Source: Mycteria americana
Taxonomy: Eukaryota; Chordata; Aves; Ciconiiformes; Ciconiidae
Assembly: GCF_035582795.1 (NCBI RefSeq)
Contig: NC_134371.1
Coordinates: 45,301,001-45,365,000 of the forward strand
Direction: 5' to 3'
DNA: 64,000 bases
The position numbers and the translations under genes were made by a program. The notes under the pieces are model-generated. The model saw only the letters and a program-made list of their open reading frames with translations. It was not told the DNA's origin and searched no databases. Every line of letters starts with the position of its first letter. The first letter of the stretch is position 1. Below are positions 44,501 to 56,095 of the stretch, in pieces.

Positions 44501-47288
44501 GACGCACACACAAAGTTTATTGTAACAGCCCTTTCATCTGATGTTTGAAGAACTGAGATTTGTCATTTACCTTCTCCTTAATAGAGGGGAATACTCTCTA
44601 AATGGAGTCCAAAGATCCAGAAAAAAAGAGAGGTCTTATTCTTTAGTAGGATCACCATCTGCTGCTTGCCCATACTCCCTTCAGCAACCTGAGGCCCCTA
44701 GACTCACACACCTTGTGTTATATTCCTGCAAGAAAATGGGATGAGTGTGAACTGATGCTCAAGGCTGCTTTTTATTTAAGTATTTTGATTCAATGGAAGA
44801 TTAGCCCTGAAACTGGGAAATGGCTGGTCACTGCTGCTTTGATCCCTTCTTTCACAGTGATCTTACACACAGCTGTCCAGGGGCATGCAAGGGGAGAAGC
44901 TGTTGCAAAGCCATCGCTCTCCCCGTGTGCATTTGCTAAGCAGGAAACACCACACGCTATTCGGAGCATGGGCACCACATATTCACTGCTTCACATTTTG
45001 GAAGGGTGAAAGTGTGGGGATTTTTAAAGGTATAATGTTGCTTTGTGCTATAAATTCCTTATCTATGGCCCTTAAAACCCTGAGAAGTGGCTTGATATTC
45101 CACATACTAATGGTTCCATGAGCAGGGAGTTAATGAAGCATTTTAGTCTTTCTCCCTTCCTCTCTCTCGGCTCCCTGCTGTTGGATAAAGGGTGAGCATA
45201 TGAGCCTTTCTTTCAGCATGGTAACCAGCAGTTACTTTCCTCTATCTGGATACTGATTCACACAAGGCACATAGGAACTTAATGTCTTGGATAGATGAAC
45301 TCCCTGTTGAAATAAGCTGACTACTGACTGAGGGATTCAGAAGTTATTGAAGGAAGAGGTACACACACACACAGAGGCACACACCAAGTATAATTGCACC
45401 TTTATAACAGCCTCTTTACATGCTGTAAAGGAGCCGGAAAAGGCACACACTGAAGTATTTCTATATTTCCTTTCATTTTCAAATCACGAAAAAATGTAAA
45501 ATGCTACCAACCTTGGACAGATTTTATACTCACTTCACACTAGAGCTAGACGGCAACAGGACAGTCGTCTAACCCAACATGGGCTTGTAAAGATCGCTCC
45601 CTGCCTTTACCTAGAAATTTTATATAACACACAGGTTTCTAGTAAAGCGCTGGAACAATCATAGTTAATATTAAATAATTTTTTCTTGAACTTTGTAGCG
45701 TTTTATTACTGAGGTTATAGGTAGTAATCACATTTTATTAGGGCATTCACTGATTCTGAAAGTTATGTGCATATACTTTTAAAACCGCATTGGCTGTTAC
45801 GTGCTGCTTTTTGACAGCAACCTTGCACGGGAGGTTTCCCACTGTTAGCAGCAACCCATCTGCAGAGTCCAAATCCTTCTCTACCTTTGTAACAATTTGG
45901 AAACCATGCATGCATTCAAGAGTAAAAATTAGCCTCTGGAGTGCACTTGTCTTATAAAACTTTGATTTGGGGCGATTTGCTTCACTATAGCATAAGAAAA
46001 TGGAGTAACAGCTCGAGCTACGTGTCTGCAATGACTTGTAAGTGATCTCCTAACTACATTTGAAAGAAAGTTCAACCATCCCTTGAACCTGTATGCTTCA
46101 GGCTGAACAATTCAGACAGATGTTTAATCACTTCATATTCACTAGGAAATGGCTATTCAATGGCCGTAGAATTTAAAAGTGGCACTATGAGATGAATGCT
46201 TCATGTTATTTCTATACTGGCATTCCCTTTTAGAAGCATAAGTAAAAACAATTCAGCTGAATCCAACACGGTTTTATCACATAAATTTCAATCACCTTTT
46301 TTTTTTTTTAATCATTAGATACCCTTTTAAATTTTTAGTAGCAGAAAAGCCCAAAGCTATAGTGCAAGTTGATGAAAAGAGATGAAAAAGGATTCTCCAG
46401 CTTCTCAAAAGGGAGGTGTAGAATGGGTAAAAGGCGAGTGCATTGTTTAACTGAATCTGCAGCAATAATTATAAGGAAAATATTTAACTTGGAGCAACAC
46501 AAAAAACCATGACCCCGAAACTTTTAACAGGTAATTCATCAAGTGTCAGGCTGAAAATACCTCTTCAGAAGAAAAATTGTAATAAATCTGCAGTTGTTGG
46601 TTATAGTATGCTAAATATTGTGAAACACTTTCCTAAAAGAAAGACGCAGTGTGGTTTTGACAAGATTAAGGTGCATTTCAGCAAAGCATACACATTATTC
46701 TTCATTTTACTGTTTGGCAATTTCAATGTTCTTCTTCAGAGAAAACAAAAGTTTATAATGATTAACGTTCTGTGCTGTGGGAAGCATATACTCCACAACA
46801 ATACTACTCTTGTCTTGTACTCGCCTTCCTCATCTCTAACATCAGCGCAAATAGTTTTTCAGATGAGTAACCAGCATTTCTGAGATAAGTCCTTCCTTTA
46901 ACTACAGTTGATAATGTGTGATTGTGTATTGCAGTGTCAACAGAGGCCTCAACAAGCCTGACAAACTTCCACTGAGTCCCGTACCAAAAGCTAAGGGACC
47001 AGCTGAGTGAGAGTCTGGGGTTTAGCAGGCAAATGTGACATTCCCATCCCCAACCCCAGACCATCTTTTTGTCCTGCCAAGACATAGTGTGTCGCCACAG
47101 TGCTCAGGATTAGACCTTTACACTTCAAATTGAGAGTCTATTTTCTCCACTCCTGGAAATATCCTAGGTGACTTGCATTATATTGGTAAGATAAATTATG
47201 GAAACCAATAGTTGCATCTAAATGTATGCTCATGCATGCCTGTTTTCTAATCCTTGTTAACAGAGAACTCAGAAAAGTGATCTAAAGT

Positions 47289-47323
47289 CACCTTATAATT
47301 CCATTTATATGGAATATAAGGTG
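47289..47323. repeat. 15-bp inverted repeat with one bulge
   Basis: The left arm CACCTTAT-A-ATTCCAT (47289-47304) pairs with ATGGAATATAAGGTG (47309-47323) around the loop TTAT, leaving one unpaired A at 47297. It is a compact hairpin in intron 4 and too short for a standard pre-miRNA. Confidence 0.75.
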
Positions 47324-48289
47324 GAGGAACTCAGCATGCTGCCAGGAAGTTCTGCGTTCAAACCTGTGTTCAGATATTTAACAGCATGAAGTTCACTGTG
47401 CAGATGAGCAATACCATGTGAATCTTTCACAGTGGACACAAAGAAGTCTCACAGTTCCACCAGGCTGCAGCCAGCCCTTCCCGAGTGCTGCGGCAAATAG
47501 GCTGTGCAAGTAGTGATTCCCTCCTGGGGCGGGGGAGAAAGAGAGAGACAGCGAGCGCGCCAAAGTTTTCTTTCACAGAGGTCGCGATACTGAAATATTG
47601 TCAATTAATACTGATACTGTGCACATTTCTACCTTGAGGTCACTGAAGATATGTTTCCAGTCAACACGGGAAGGACAAAATCTTAAAACCTTATCAGAAT
47701 ATAGTGCATTGCATCCTGCCATCCACTTGCACACAAAACACCTCTAAGTGGATATTGCACAGGCAAACTGACTGTTCAGTGCCTCATTCACCATGTCTAC
47801 CTGTTTACCTATCAGCATTCCAGATGCTGGGGGACCCTTTGTGCATAATGAGTTGTGCTCTTATGTTAGTTTATTCTGGCTAGCTTGGTAGTTAGTAGGC
47901 AGCACAGTGGGATGGCACTGGGTGGTTGTGGCAGTGACTATTTGTCTTCCAGCTTATGACTTGGGGAATATTCTACAAGTAGTCCAAACAGCATGAGATA
48001 CAAGGTTATGGATGACTCCAAATTCTGATGTGCTTCCTTGTCCTCACTGTAAGCATAGGTAAATAGGATTTTGGTATAGGAAATAGAATTTACCTATTGC
48101 CATAGGTATGCTATCACAAAGCTATCCCTTGCTCCACCTTTGTATCCCTGCTGCTTGAGAGAGCAGACAATGCACATGTCCATTTTCACCTCTGGGACTT
48201 CTGCCTGTGCTGGCAACAACCGCCATCCTCCGCTTCTCTAACACAAAGTACTTGCTCCTCCCGTGCCCCAGCAGCATCACTTACTGTCA

Positions 48290-48640
48290 CACAAACTCTT
48301 TAAGTCTGCATCTCATCCAATCTCATCACCCTCACCTTCAAGGTTTTACATGACATCCAACTTCCCCTATGTCTTCTCTCACCACACTGCCTCCCCATTC
48401 CCCTCCCTTAAAGCCTCCTCCTGAGCACTCTCTTTGCTTCCCTTGTCACTTAGCAGCAGTTTTACAAGTGTGATGTTTTACTCCTTTCATACTCATAACA
48501 TTATTACTCTCTCATGCCACCCTGCACGCTGGAAATGATCTCCTATTTCTTTTGAGTCACACACCCTCCCTTAGCTTAGCTTCCTCCACATCTTTCCTTA
48601 AAAGCCATTTCTTCAGCAACAATTTCCAGTTATGCTATCC
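48290..48640 (+). mobile_element. Ancient L2/CR1-type LINE remnant (ORF2 3' end)
   Basis: Pyrimidine-rich sequence with broken frames reads LITLTFKVLHDIQLPLCLL (about 48325-48380) and later TLHAGNDLLFL, then SHTPSLSLASSTSFLKSHFF (about 48522-48615). This fits the C-terminal pattern of L2-like reverse transcriptase proteins (TFKVLHD..., ..AWNDLP..LR..PSL..FK..LKTHFF). It is heavily decayed, and the frame shifts between the two blocks. The family assignment is tentative. Confidence 0.4.
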
Positions 48641-51600
48641 CCACTGGTGTGTCTTCATCTGAATGCCACTGGCCAGAGAGGACCTAAATTTAACCATCTG
48701 GGCACAGTATTTACACACATACAGCTTTTGCTCGAGGCTAGATAGGTGTCAAATGGGTATCTCATTTGACAACTTGCTTAGGTAAGACATGGGTTACATT
48801 ATCCTTGTGTCAATGTTCTGTTACGGCAGGGAGCAGCTGCAAATTTGGGTAGTGTTCTTGCAGCATCCGATTTTGGCCATATGATGTTCAAATTTTATTT
48901 ATAAGCATTCCCAGTAGCTGGGACAAAGGGCACTTTTTTCTTGCCGTTGTTAAAACATTGATAATACTCTTAAAGATCTCCACAACTGAAAAAACCTCAA
49001 AGTTTAGCCAGTAGTACAAGTTTATGAGCTTGTTTCTAATTCAATGTATAACATAATTGAAAATTATGTTGATTATAGGGAAGTCCCAGACTGGACCTAA
49101 GTTATTTTGGTGATAGCATCTTATCTTTTCTCCTGCTTACCTTGTTAATGGCGGACTAGCACGCTTTAGCTTTGGAGTCAGAAGACTGAAGTCAACAATG
49201 TGCTTTTTCTGCAGAGGGCCTTCCTCTTCAGAACTCACTCTCCACTTTGGCCACCAAAACTTAAGCCTCTTTGCCTTCAGGTTTAAGGCACATACTTGTT
49301 TTGGTGAAAGGCTGATTTTTTCATTTTGCCAGATAATACACTTCTGCAACTCATTTATTGAGGTGCCACAGAAACACAAAGGTGTTTGTGTTCTGGCTGA
49401 AGTTACACACGTCATAAAGTTTACCAGCTCATTCTAACATAAGTGGTGTGTTACCGTTTTTGTTCCATGTGATCTATGTTGTTTTCTATTTTTCATTTCG
49501 TATGCATTAGCAGAGATAAAGTATGTGTTTTCCTCATCTACATGCCTTTCAGAAGTAGGCTGGAACTGATCACTTGCCCTACATTTTAGTAATCTATGAC
49601 CCTCCTTTAAGTCATCCCTGTTTCTTCCTAGTGCAAACTGGGAAGCATTCTGCTGCCCTGCCAGCTTTCTTAAAATGGCAAAAGCAGCTGGATCTAACGG
49701 TCTTCTGAAGGCAATACTGTGTTTTGGATGTGTATTGTGCTTTTTATGCTATCCATTTTATAGGCTTTCACTGGTTAAATATCAGTGAATACAGAGGAGC
49801 AGATTTTGTGAACCACTAGCAGATGTTCGCTGTTGCTAGTTTTATGAGTCTTGTAGAACAGCAGGAACAGGCTATGTGCAAAACATTTTTTTTTTGTGAT
49901 TTTGCCATCTCATACTGTTCTCACAGCACTGGCTCGGTAATGATATGATAAAGCTTGGGAGGTAAGCTTTGATTGCAGGGGCCTTCAGAAAGCCAGACCT
50001 GTAAAGTGCAGTTTGTTTTCAAAAGCCTGTGGCTGAGACAGATGGGTTAGCTGGAAATATGTCATTTATAATATATTCAAATGCTTGACCTCTTATTCAG
50101 GTATTAGTTGTTATGACATGGATGCTGAATGTTTAAACTGCCTCACAGTTTCATTCAGATGTAAGCTATGATACCTTTGTGTGAAAAGCTAATTTTGGAT
50201 TAAATTATCATGTTAGCATGATTTATTTGATTTTTGTAACGCCTTATTGTACAGAGGAGAAAATGATCACAGAACAGTTTCACGTAAAAAGCAAGAGTAC
50301 TAGAATCTGTAAATTTCAAACATTTTCTTCAAATAATGCCTTACTCGAAACCTGGCCCATGTTTTGGTAGGGAGTGTATCAATACGGTAATTTACTGTCC
50401 TCTCTTGAGCTAACAAGTCAGTTGGCTGAAATGGTTTTGTAGTCAAATACGTGTTGTGGGCAGAAGAAGAGATGTTTAATACAGAATCAGCCTTGCTCTG
50501 TGATCTGAACAGAAATGAATTATCATGGGCACAGACAGCATAGGGACGGAGCAAGGCTGAGTTGGTGATAGCACTAGCTTTACTTTGACTTAGTAATATA
50601 TCCATCTCCAGAGGCCACACCTCTTTCTTTCCTCCACCTCTGTTGCCAATGGATATGTAGCTTATAGGGGTTATCTGAGTATACATGTATTAACTGTGAC
50701 TGTAGGCAGAACAGCAACTGTGAGATAAAAGATTATTCTTAATACTGGAAAGCCAAAGCATGCAAAACATTTGAAATATTGGAACTGAGAATGTTTGCAC
50801 AATACTAATTCAGCCCTTTTGTGTCTACACATTAAAATCCGTTATAACACAAACACAGATTGAAGACAAAATAAGAATAAGACAGACAATCTTAATACAA
50901 GCATTGACTAATTCTGCAGTGCTTGATTTTGCAACCTTAAGCTATTATTTTGGCATAGATATTTGGATATAGTTTTCCTTGGTTTTGTTGTTGTTGTTTC
51001 TTGTTTGCTTTTTAAAGAGCAAAGAGGGGGATAAAAATAAAATTTAAAAAACCAAAACAAAACCCCATGAAAATTATATCATCCTCTAGGTAAAGCAGTA
51101 GTGGAGGGAGTGAGTTGTGCAGTTTTCCAGCACAGATACCTGCTGCAGTCATGGAGCAGGTAAAAGCCAGAACTGAGGGTCCTAGTGCAGGCTCTGCGGG
51201 AGAACGTGATCTGCTGCACACAGGTTCTTCTGCCCTTCTCTCCCCGCTGGCTTTATGCTAATCTGCTGCCTTTCTCTCCTGATTTCATTTGCTTGCACAG
51301 TCCAGCAAGAGGGAATAAACCTAAGAGGGAGAAACTGGGACAAGAACAGTTGGGAGAAGACTGTGAGTGGGGAGACGGGAAGTTATGATGAATGAAGGAG
51401 GCAAACAGAGACTTCAATGTTTAAGATGTTAAAGTCTGAGCTATATGGCAAGTGACTGGAAAGACACTGGAAAGACAATACTAGGAAATTTCACAGGTGA
51501 CAGTACAAAAATCTATTAGTAACAAACGTTACCTCCTTCTCTACACAACTAGAAAACAAGCTTGAAAGTTCAAAAATTCATTAGGTCGTAGCTGATAAAA

Positions 51601-52849
51601 TTTGAGAGCATCTATTGCATTATCTAATTCAGCTCATGCAAGATTGCTCCTTATAATGTGGTTTCCTGTGAATTATCAAATCTAGTTCTAAAGCAATTGA
51701 AATTAGAACCCCTGAAAAACAATTTTAATAGTTCCATATCTCAGAAATTCTAGGCATTTTTCCACTTTAAATATTCTCTTTGTTAATTTCTTTTTTACTT
51801 CTAATTCCTATCATTTTTAATCTGTTCAGCAATTGCTGTCTATGCAGGTTCTTAGAGTCCTTTTAACTATATACATGCTATTACCACATCTACACCAGAC
51901 ACTTAATTGCAGCAAGGCTAATGTATGCATATCTTAACTCTTTCAGGACACGTCTGAAGTCAAAGACTTTGTTTGATTTTATGAAGAAATCAGTAAGTTC
52001 AGCAAGAACAGGTCCAGAGGATATTGGTGCTTACCGTGACTTAAATTCATAGTTTGTCTTCTGCTAATTTGTGAATTTTTTTTCTCCCACTTCCACGGAA
52101 GTCTTAATTATTCTTCAAAGTGAATAAAACTGAATGCAATCCAGTTGCAATAGGAGTCAGTTTAGTGGTATGCTTTGTTGTCCTATAATACCTACATCCC
52201 AAATAACATTGCACAAAAACGTAATGTAGGTTGCTTGTGCTGAGTGGCCAGCATGTTCCTCCTGTTACCCAATGCAGTCAGTGATACGTCTCGCTGCTCG
52301 CTACTGCCTTGTGCACAGCCGCTTCTTGCCCTACCGGTGACTCCTGAAGCTGCTTAGAGGCAGTGTTTACCTCTCTCTTCACTTTTTCCTTTGCCAGGGA
52401 CCTACCTCTGACGTGGGCTTGTTGCAGCAATAATGTTCTTGGATCTGCAGATTCCTTACTATTTCCAGAAGCTGAGGTTCAAGGATCGGGAGTATGGGAA
52501 AGTTCACATTAGTGTTATTTCTGCTATTCTTGTTTTGAGTAAAAATAATCTCCCATTTCCATGAGCATTTAATAAATACACCATTATTATTATTACTTTG
52601 CATAACAATGACATAGTTCTGCTTTCCTAGAGTGTAAGCAATAGTAAATATTCTATACATTTTACGGATAAGGGTTTCAGCAGTACTCTATTTATTCAGC
52701 TGAGAATAGCAATTTTGTGGATGAATAATTTTTGATAGCGTTTCTGTTCTCATGACGTTAACCAGATGCTTGAAGAAGGACTGACTCCATAGCGTGATGT
52801 AAGACTTACTCCCAGAGTGATGCCACCAATGTTCGTGTTTGCTTTACAG

Positions 52850-52969
52850 GTTGATGACCAAATGAAGTTGCTTCAGAACTGTTGGAGTGAACTCTTAATT
52901 CTAGATCACATTTACCGGCAAGTGGTACACGGGAAAGAAGGCTCCATCCTTCTGGTTACCAGGCAACAA
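52850..52969 (+). CDS. NR5A2: NR5A2 coding exon 5: helices 4-5 of the ligand-binding domain, residues 331-370
   Basis: The 40-codon exon reads [20 protein letters not shown], then [20 protein letters not shown]. It contains the helix 3-4-5 coactivator-groove segment of the ligand-binding domain. Acceptor CTTTACAG and donor CAA|GTGAGT are strong; phase is 0 on both sides. Residue 368 is Arg (AGG, 52961-52963). Human NR5A2 (residue 408) and NR5A1 have Gly at the matching place as I remember them. The rest of the domain (about 131 residues, with helix 7 onward and the AF-2 helix) is encoded beyond the window, so the gene is truncated only by the window edge. Confidence 0.96.
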
Positions 52970-55485
52970 GTGAGTATATGGGCTCAGAGAAGTATTGATG
53001 GCTTTTTGATAATCATTTTCAAAATAGCAGGAGTTTAACTAGGTCAGAAGCACTCCTGTGTTCTCAGAGATTCTCCACAAATAATGTAGATAAAATGACT
53101 TGTGCACTCTGTTCCTAGTCTGCTGATTACAGTTAAACTTATAAAAGCAGATATAATCATAAGCACTTTGCTTTTCAAATATACTTGTATACTTCAGTGA
53201 TTGAAAAATAGCAGATGAGAAGTGTTTCTCCAGAAGTTGTATTTCCTTGGGGCTAAAATGGTTTCTGACAGCAGCAACAACAAACCTCCCAAACCTGATG
53301 CTTTAGGTCTAAGCAATTATAGCTTATTTTCCCTTCAGAATTGTGGTTTACTCAAAAGAAACACTAGCTGGGTCAGAAACCTAGAGAAACTGCAGCTACT
53401 ACCTCAGAAATGTCTTGCTTTTAGAGAAGTATGCGCATGTGTGAGAAACTGGGGAGCTGAGATATCTAATCCCAGGAAAACTATTCAGTCCATATAAATG
53501 CAGGTATGGTTTCAGGAGCTGTCTCAGGGTATGCACCCTGCAGTTTTTGCACAGCTTTCCAAGGGTTAATTTTCTTCAGGTGTCAGATGCTCCCAAAACG
53601 CAAGAGCAATAATGTGGCAAATATTAGGAAAACTGTGAGAAAACCCAAAGGAAATAGAAAGTTTTGTCTCCCTCATACTTTTCAAAGCACAAAGAACTTG
53701 ACAGTAAAATAAGAACCTTATTCCTAAGCTTCTTATTCTGGTTTTAACAGAAGAAAAATCACAGTATCAAAGAGAAGCAAAGTGCACATTATGCTCCTGA
53801 TTCAAAGTGAAAATAAATGATGGCCCATTGATATTTAAGCAGCTGCAAACTGAACTGCGTCATTTTATACACACATGGGAAAGAGCTCCTTTTTCTAAGA
53901 TACATCATTTATGTGTGCATGTTGTGGAATCTGCTTACAGCTTTAGTTATAATTTTAAAACTGTAGCCATTTCTTAACACTAAGAACAAGTGTTTATAGG
54001 AATCAGAAGGAGAAATAACTGGTTGCATTTATGATTAAAAAGTATACAGCAGAAGGGAGAAATGATCAACTTGTCCAAGAAAAGAAGTGGGCAAATTCAA
54101 AATCTAGCTGTGGAACTGACTCCTGCACCTTTGTGGAAAGTCACTAACCTATCTGAGATAAAGTTATACTCCCTAATTATATGAGCAAAAATTAGTTTCA
54201 TTACTCTTGGTTTATATTGGTGCTATTGAGAAAATGACTGATCCCCTTTCCATTTCATCATCTGCAAAACATGGACAATTGTACCAGCAATTATTTTATT
54301 TACCACACAGGGTGCTTGCTTGTTCCTTTGTTTATAAAACTATAAGTATATTGACAGTTTTCTGTTCCTGAGAGAACTGCTAAATTAGTGTCTCATTTGT
54401 TATGTGATTATCTAGTTTTTAGAGGTACTGAGTGCCTAAGTCCCACTGAAAGCATTAGAGACATCTAAATACCCTTAAATCCTAGCCATTGTCCCCATAT
54501 TTCCACAGTAATAATTCTTACCTCATTAGCCACTTTTTTCTTGAAAAAAACCCCAACTGTGCGTGATCTCAAGGCAAAGCAGAGCATTTCATCACTGTTG
54601 GACAACAGGTAACAGGATGCTTATTAAATGTACTGCTTCCAAACCATCAGCTGGTTTTGGAAGTTGTATATTTCCAGGCAGAATTATAGTCTCCAACTAA
54701 ATTAAAACCCAGCTAAATTGGACCGATTGCATCCATTTTTGCCTCAGGTTTGTCAAATGGGTTTAATACATCCTCCTTTCAACCCAGTGTTGCTTTCCTA
54801 TGCCAAAGGTTGTCATTTTGAAGTTCGGTGCAAGCACCCCCAGAGTCTCCCATCATCTGTACGTTCCTCTTTGCACTTGGGCTGCTCGGAGAGCAAGGAG
54901 CCATGTTACAAGACACCAAACAAGAACACTACAGTCAGTCCCTTTCCTTATGGACGGAGTCCTTCCCATTTCACGCTTGCTAACGGCTAGAGGAGATACT
55001 CCCATGTATGCACCACATGTTCTCCTTGAGAAATAGGGAGACACCAGACCTGAAATAAACACGCAGTTTCTGGCTGCTGTTTTTGAAACTGGAAAGAGTC
55101 TGAAATCTACATGTAATGCCACGGTATTGTCCTGCTATCATTCAGCTCCGGTCACTGTCATCCTAGATTAAAAGCCAGATTGCTCACAGGACTGGGCGCA
55201 GCTGCGCGGACTGCGCCTGCTCTTGCTGGGCTGTGCGTGGCATGCATGCTCACGGAAAGACCGCCGGTAGTTGAGATATTACAGAAATGCCGCTACTATG
55301 CCAATATGCGAGTTGTATGCAATTTGTCATTCAAAAGCATTTACTTTAAAACATCATCTAGTTAAATGATTTTCCATGGGTGAAAATCGTTCATTGAAGA
55401 ACCTCTTTTATTTAGATAGACAAAGTTGGGTGAGCTAAGCAGAAGGTTTAAAATATCTAGAATTGCCAGAGCCACAAATCTTAAA

Positions 55486-56095
55486 ATCACAGAATAATCC
55501 AGGCTCGAAGGGATTTTAAGGAGTCTCTAGTCCAACACCCTGCTCAAACCAGGTTTCTCAGGGCTTTGTCCCGTTGGGCTTTGAAAACCCCCAAGGACGG
55601 AAACTGCACAACATCCCTGGGCAGCCAGCGCCACGGCCTGATCATCTTCATGGGGAGAAAGTTTTTCCTTAGTTCTGGTCTAAATCTCTTTTTGTTCAAC
55701 TTATACCCAATGCTGGTCACTCTCCTCCTCCTTGAGCCCTGCTACAAAGCACAGAGCCTGGGAGACCTTGTTAGTAAGACTGAGGCAAAGGCAGCACTGA
55801 GTAACCTCAGCCTGGTCTGTGTTTGCTGCCACTAAATCACCAGCTGAATCCAGCAGCAGTCCCACATTTCCCTCATTCATCCCCTAACTAGCAATTTGAC
55901 ATCCCTTGCAAGTCTCAACTCTAGCTGAACACTGGCTTTTTTAGCATCATCCCTACATGCCTGGCCAGTGCTTCCAAAGTACTTGTTCCGAGCCATTCCT
56001 GGCTTCAGCTGCTGTATACTGCCTTTTTGCATTGTAGCTCAGTTGTGAGTGAGTTGTTTAGCTAAGCTGATCCAATACAACTGCTTCTTTTCCTA
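55486..56095 (-). mobile_element. CR1 LINE fragment, 5'-truncated
   Basis: On the plus strand it begins AATCACAGAATAATCCAGGC, the reverse complement of a CR1 tail (ATTCTGTGATT). The usual antisense CR1 blocks follow: TCTAGTCCAACACCCTGCTC, CTCAGGGCTTTGTCC, ACAACATCCCTGGGCAGCCA, GAAAGTTTTTCCTTAG. Then comes the ORF2-derived part (ACTGAGGCAAAGGCAGCACT... CATCCCTACATGCCTGGCCA). It is a typical 5'-truncated copy with no intact reverse transcriptase. CR1 is the dominant LINE of birds and also occurs in other reptiles. The element is diverged and inactive. Confidence 0.8.

Noticed and set aside
45520..45600. Possible CR1 3'-end fragment (AGTCGTCTAACCCAAC)
   Set aside because: The match is too short and imperfect to separate from chance.
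51560..51900. Stretch resembling very old LINE sequence (TTCTTTTTTACTTCTAATTC)
   Set aside because: Only general T-rich similarity; no diagnostic block could be identified.
54718..54990. 90-codon ATG-less frame in intron 5 that looked exon-like
   Set aside because: No homology to NR5A2 or any family I recognise; the opposite strand is equally open.
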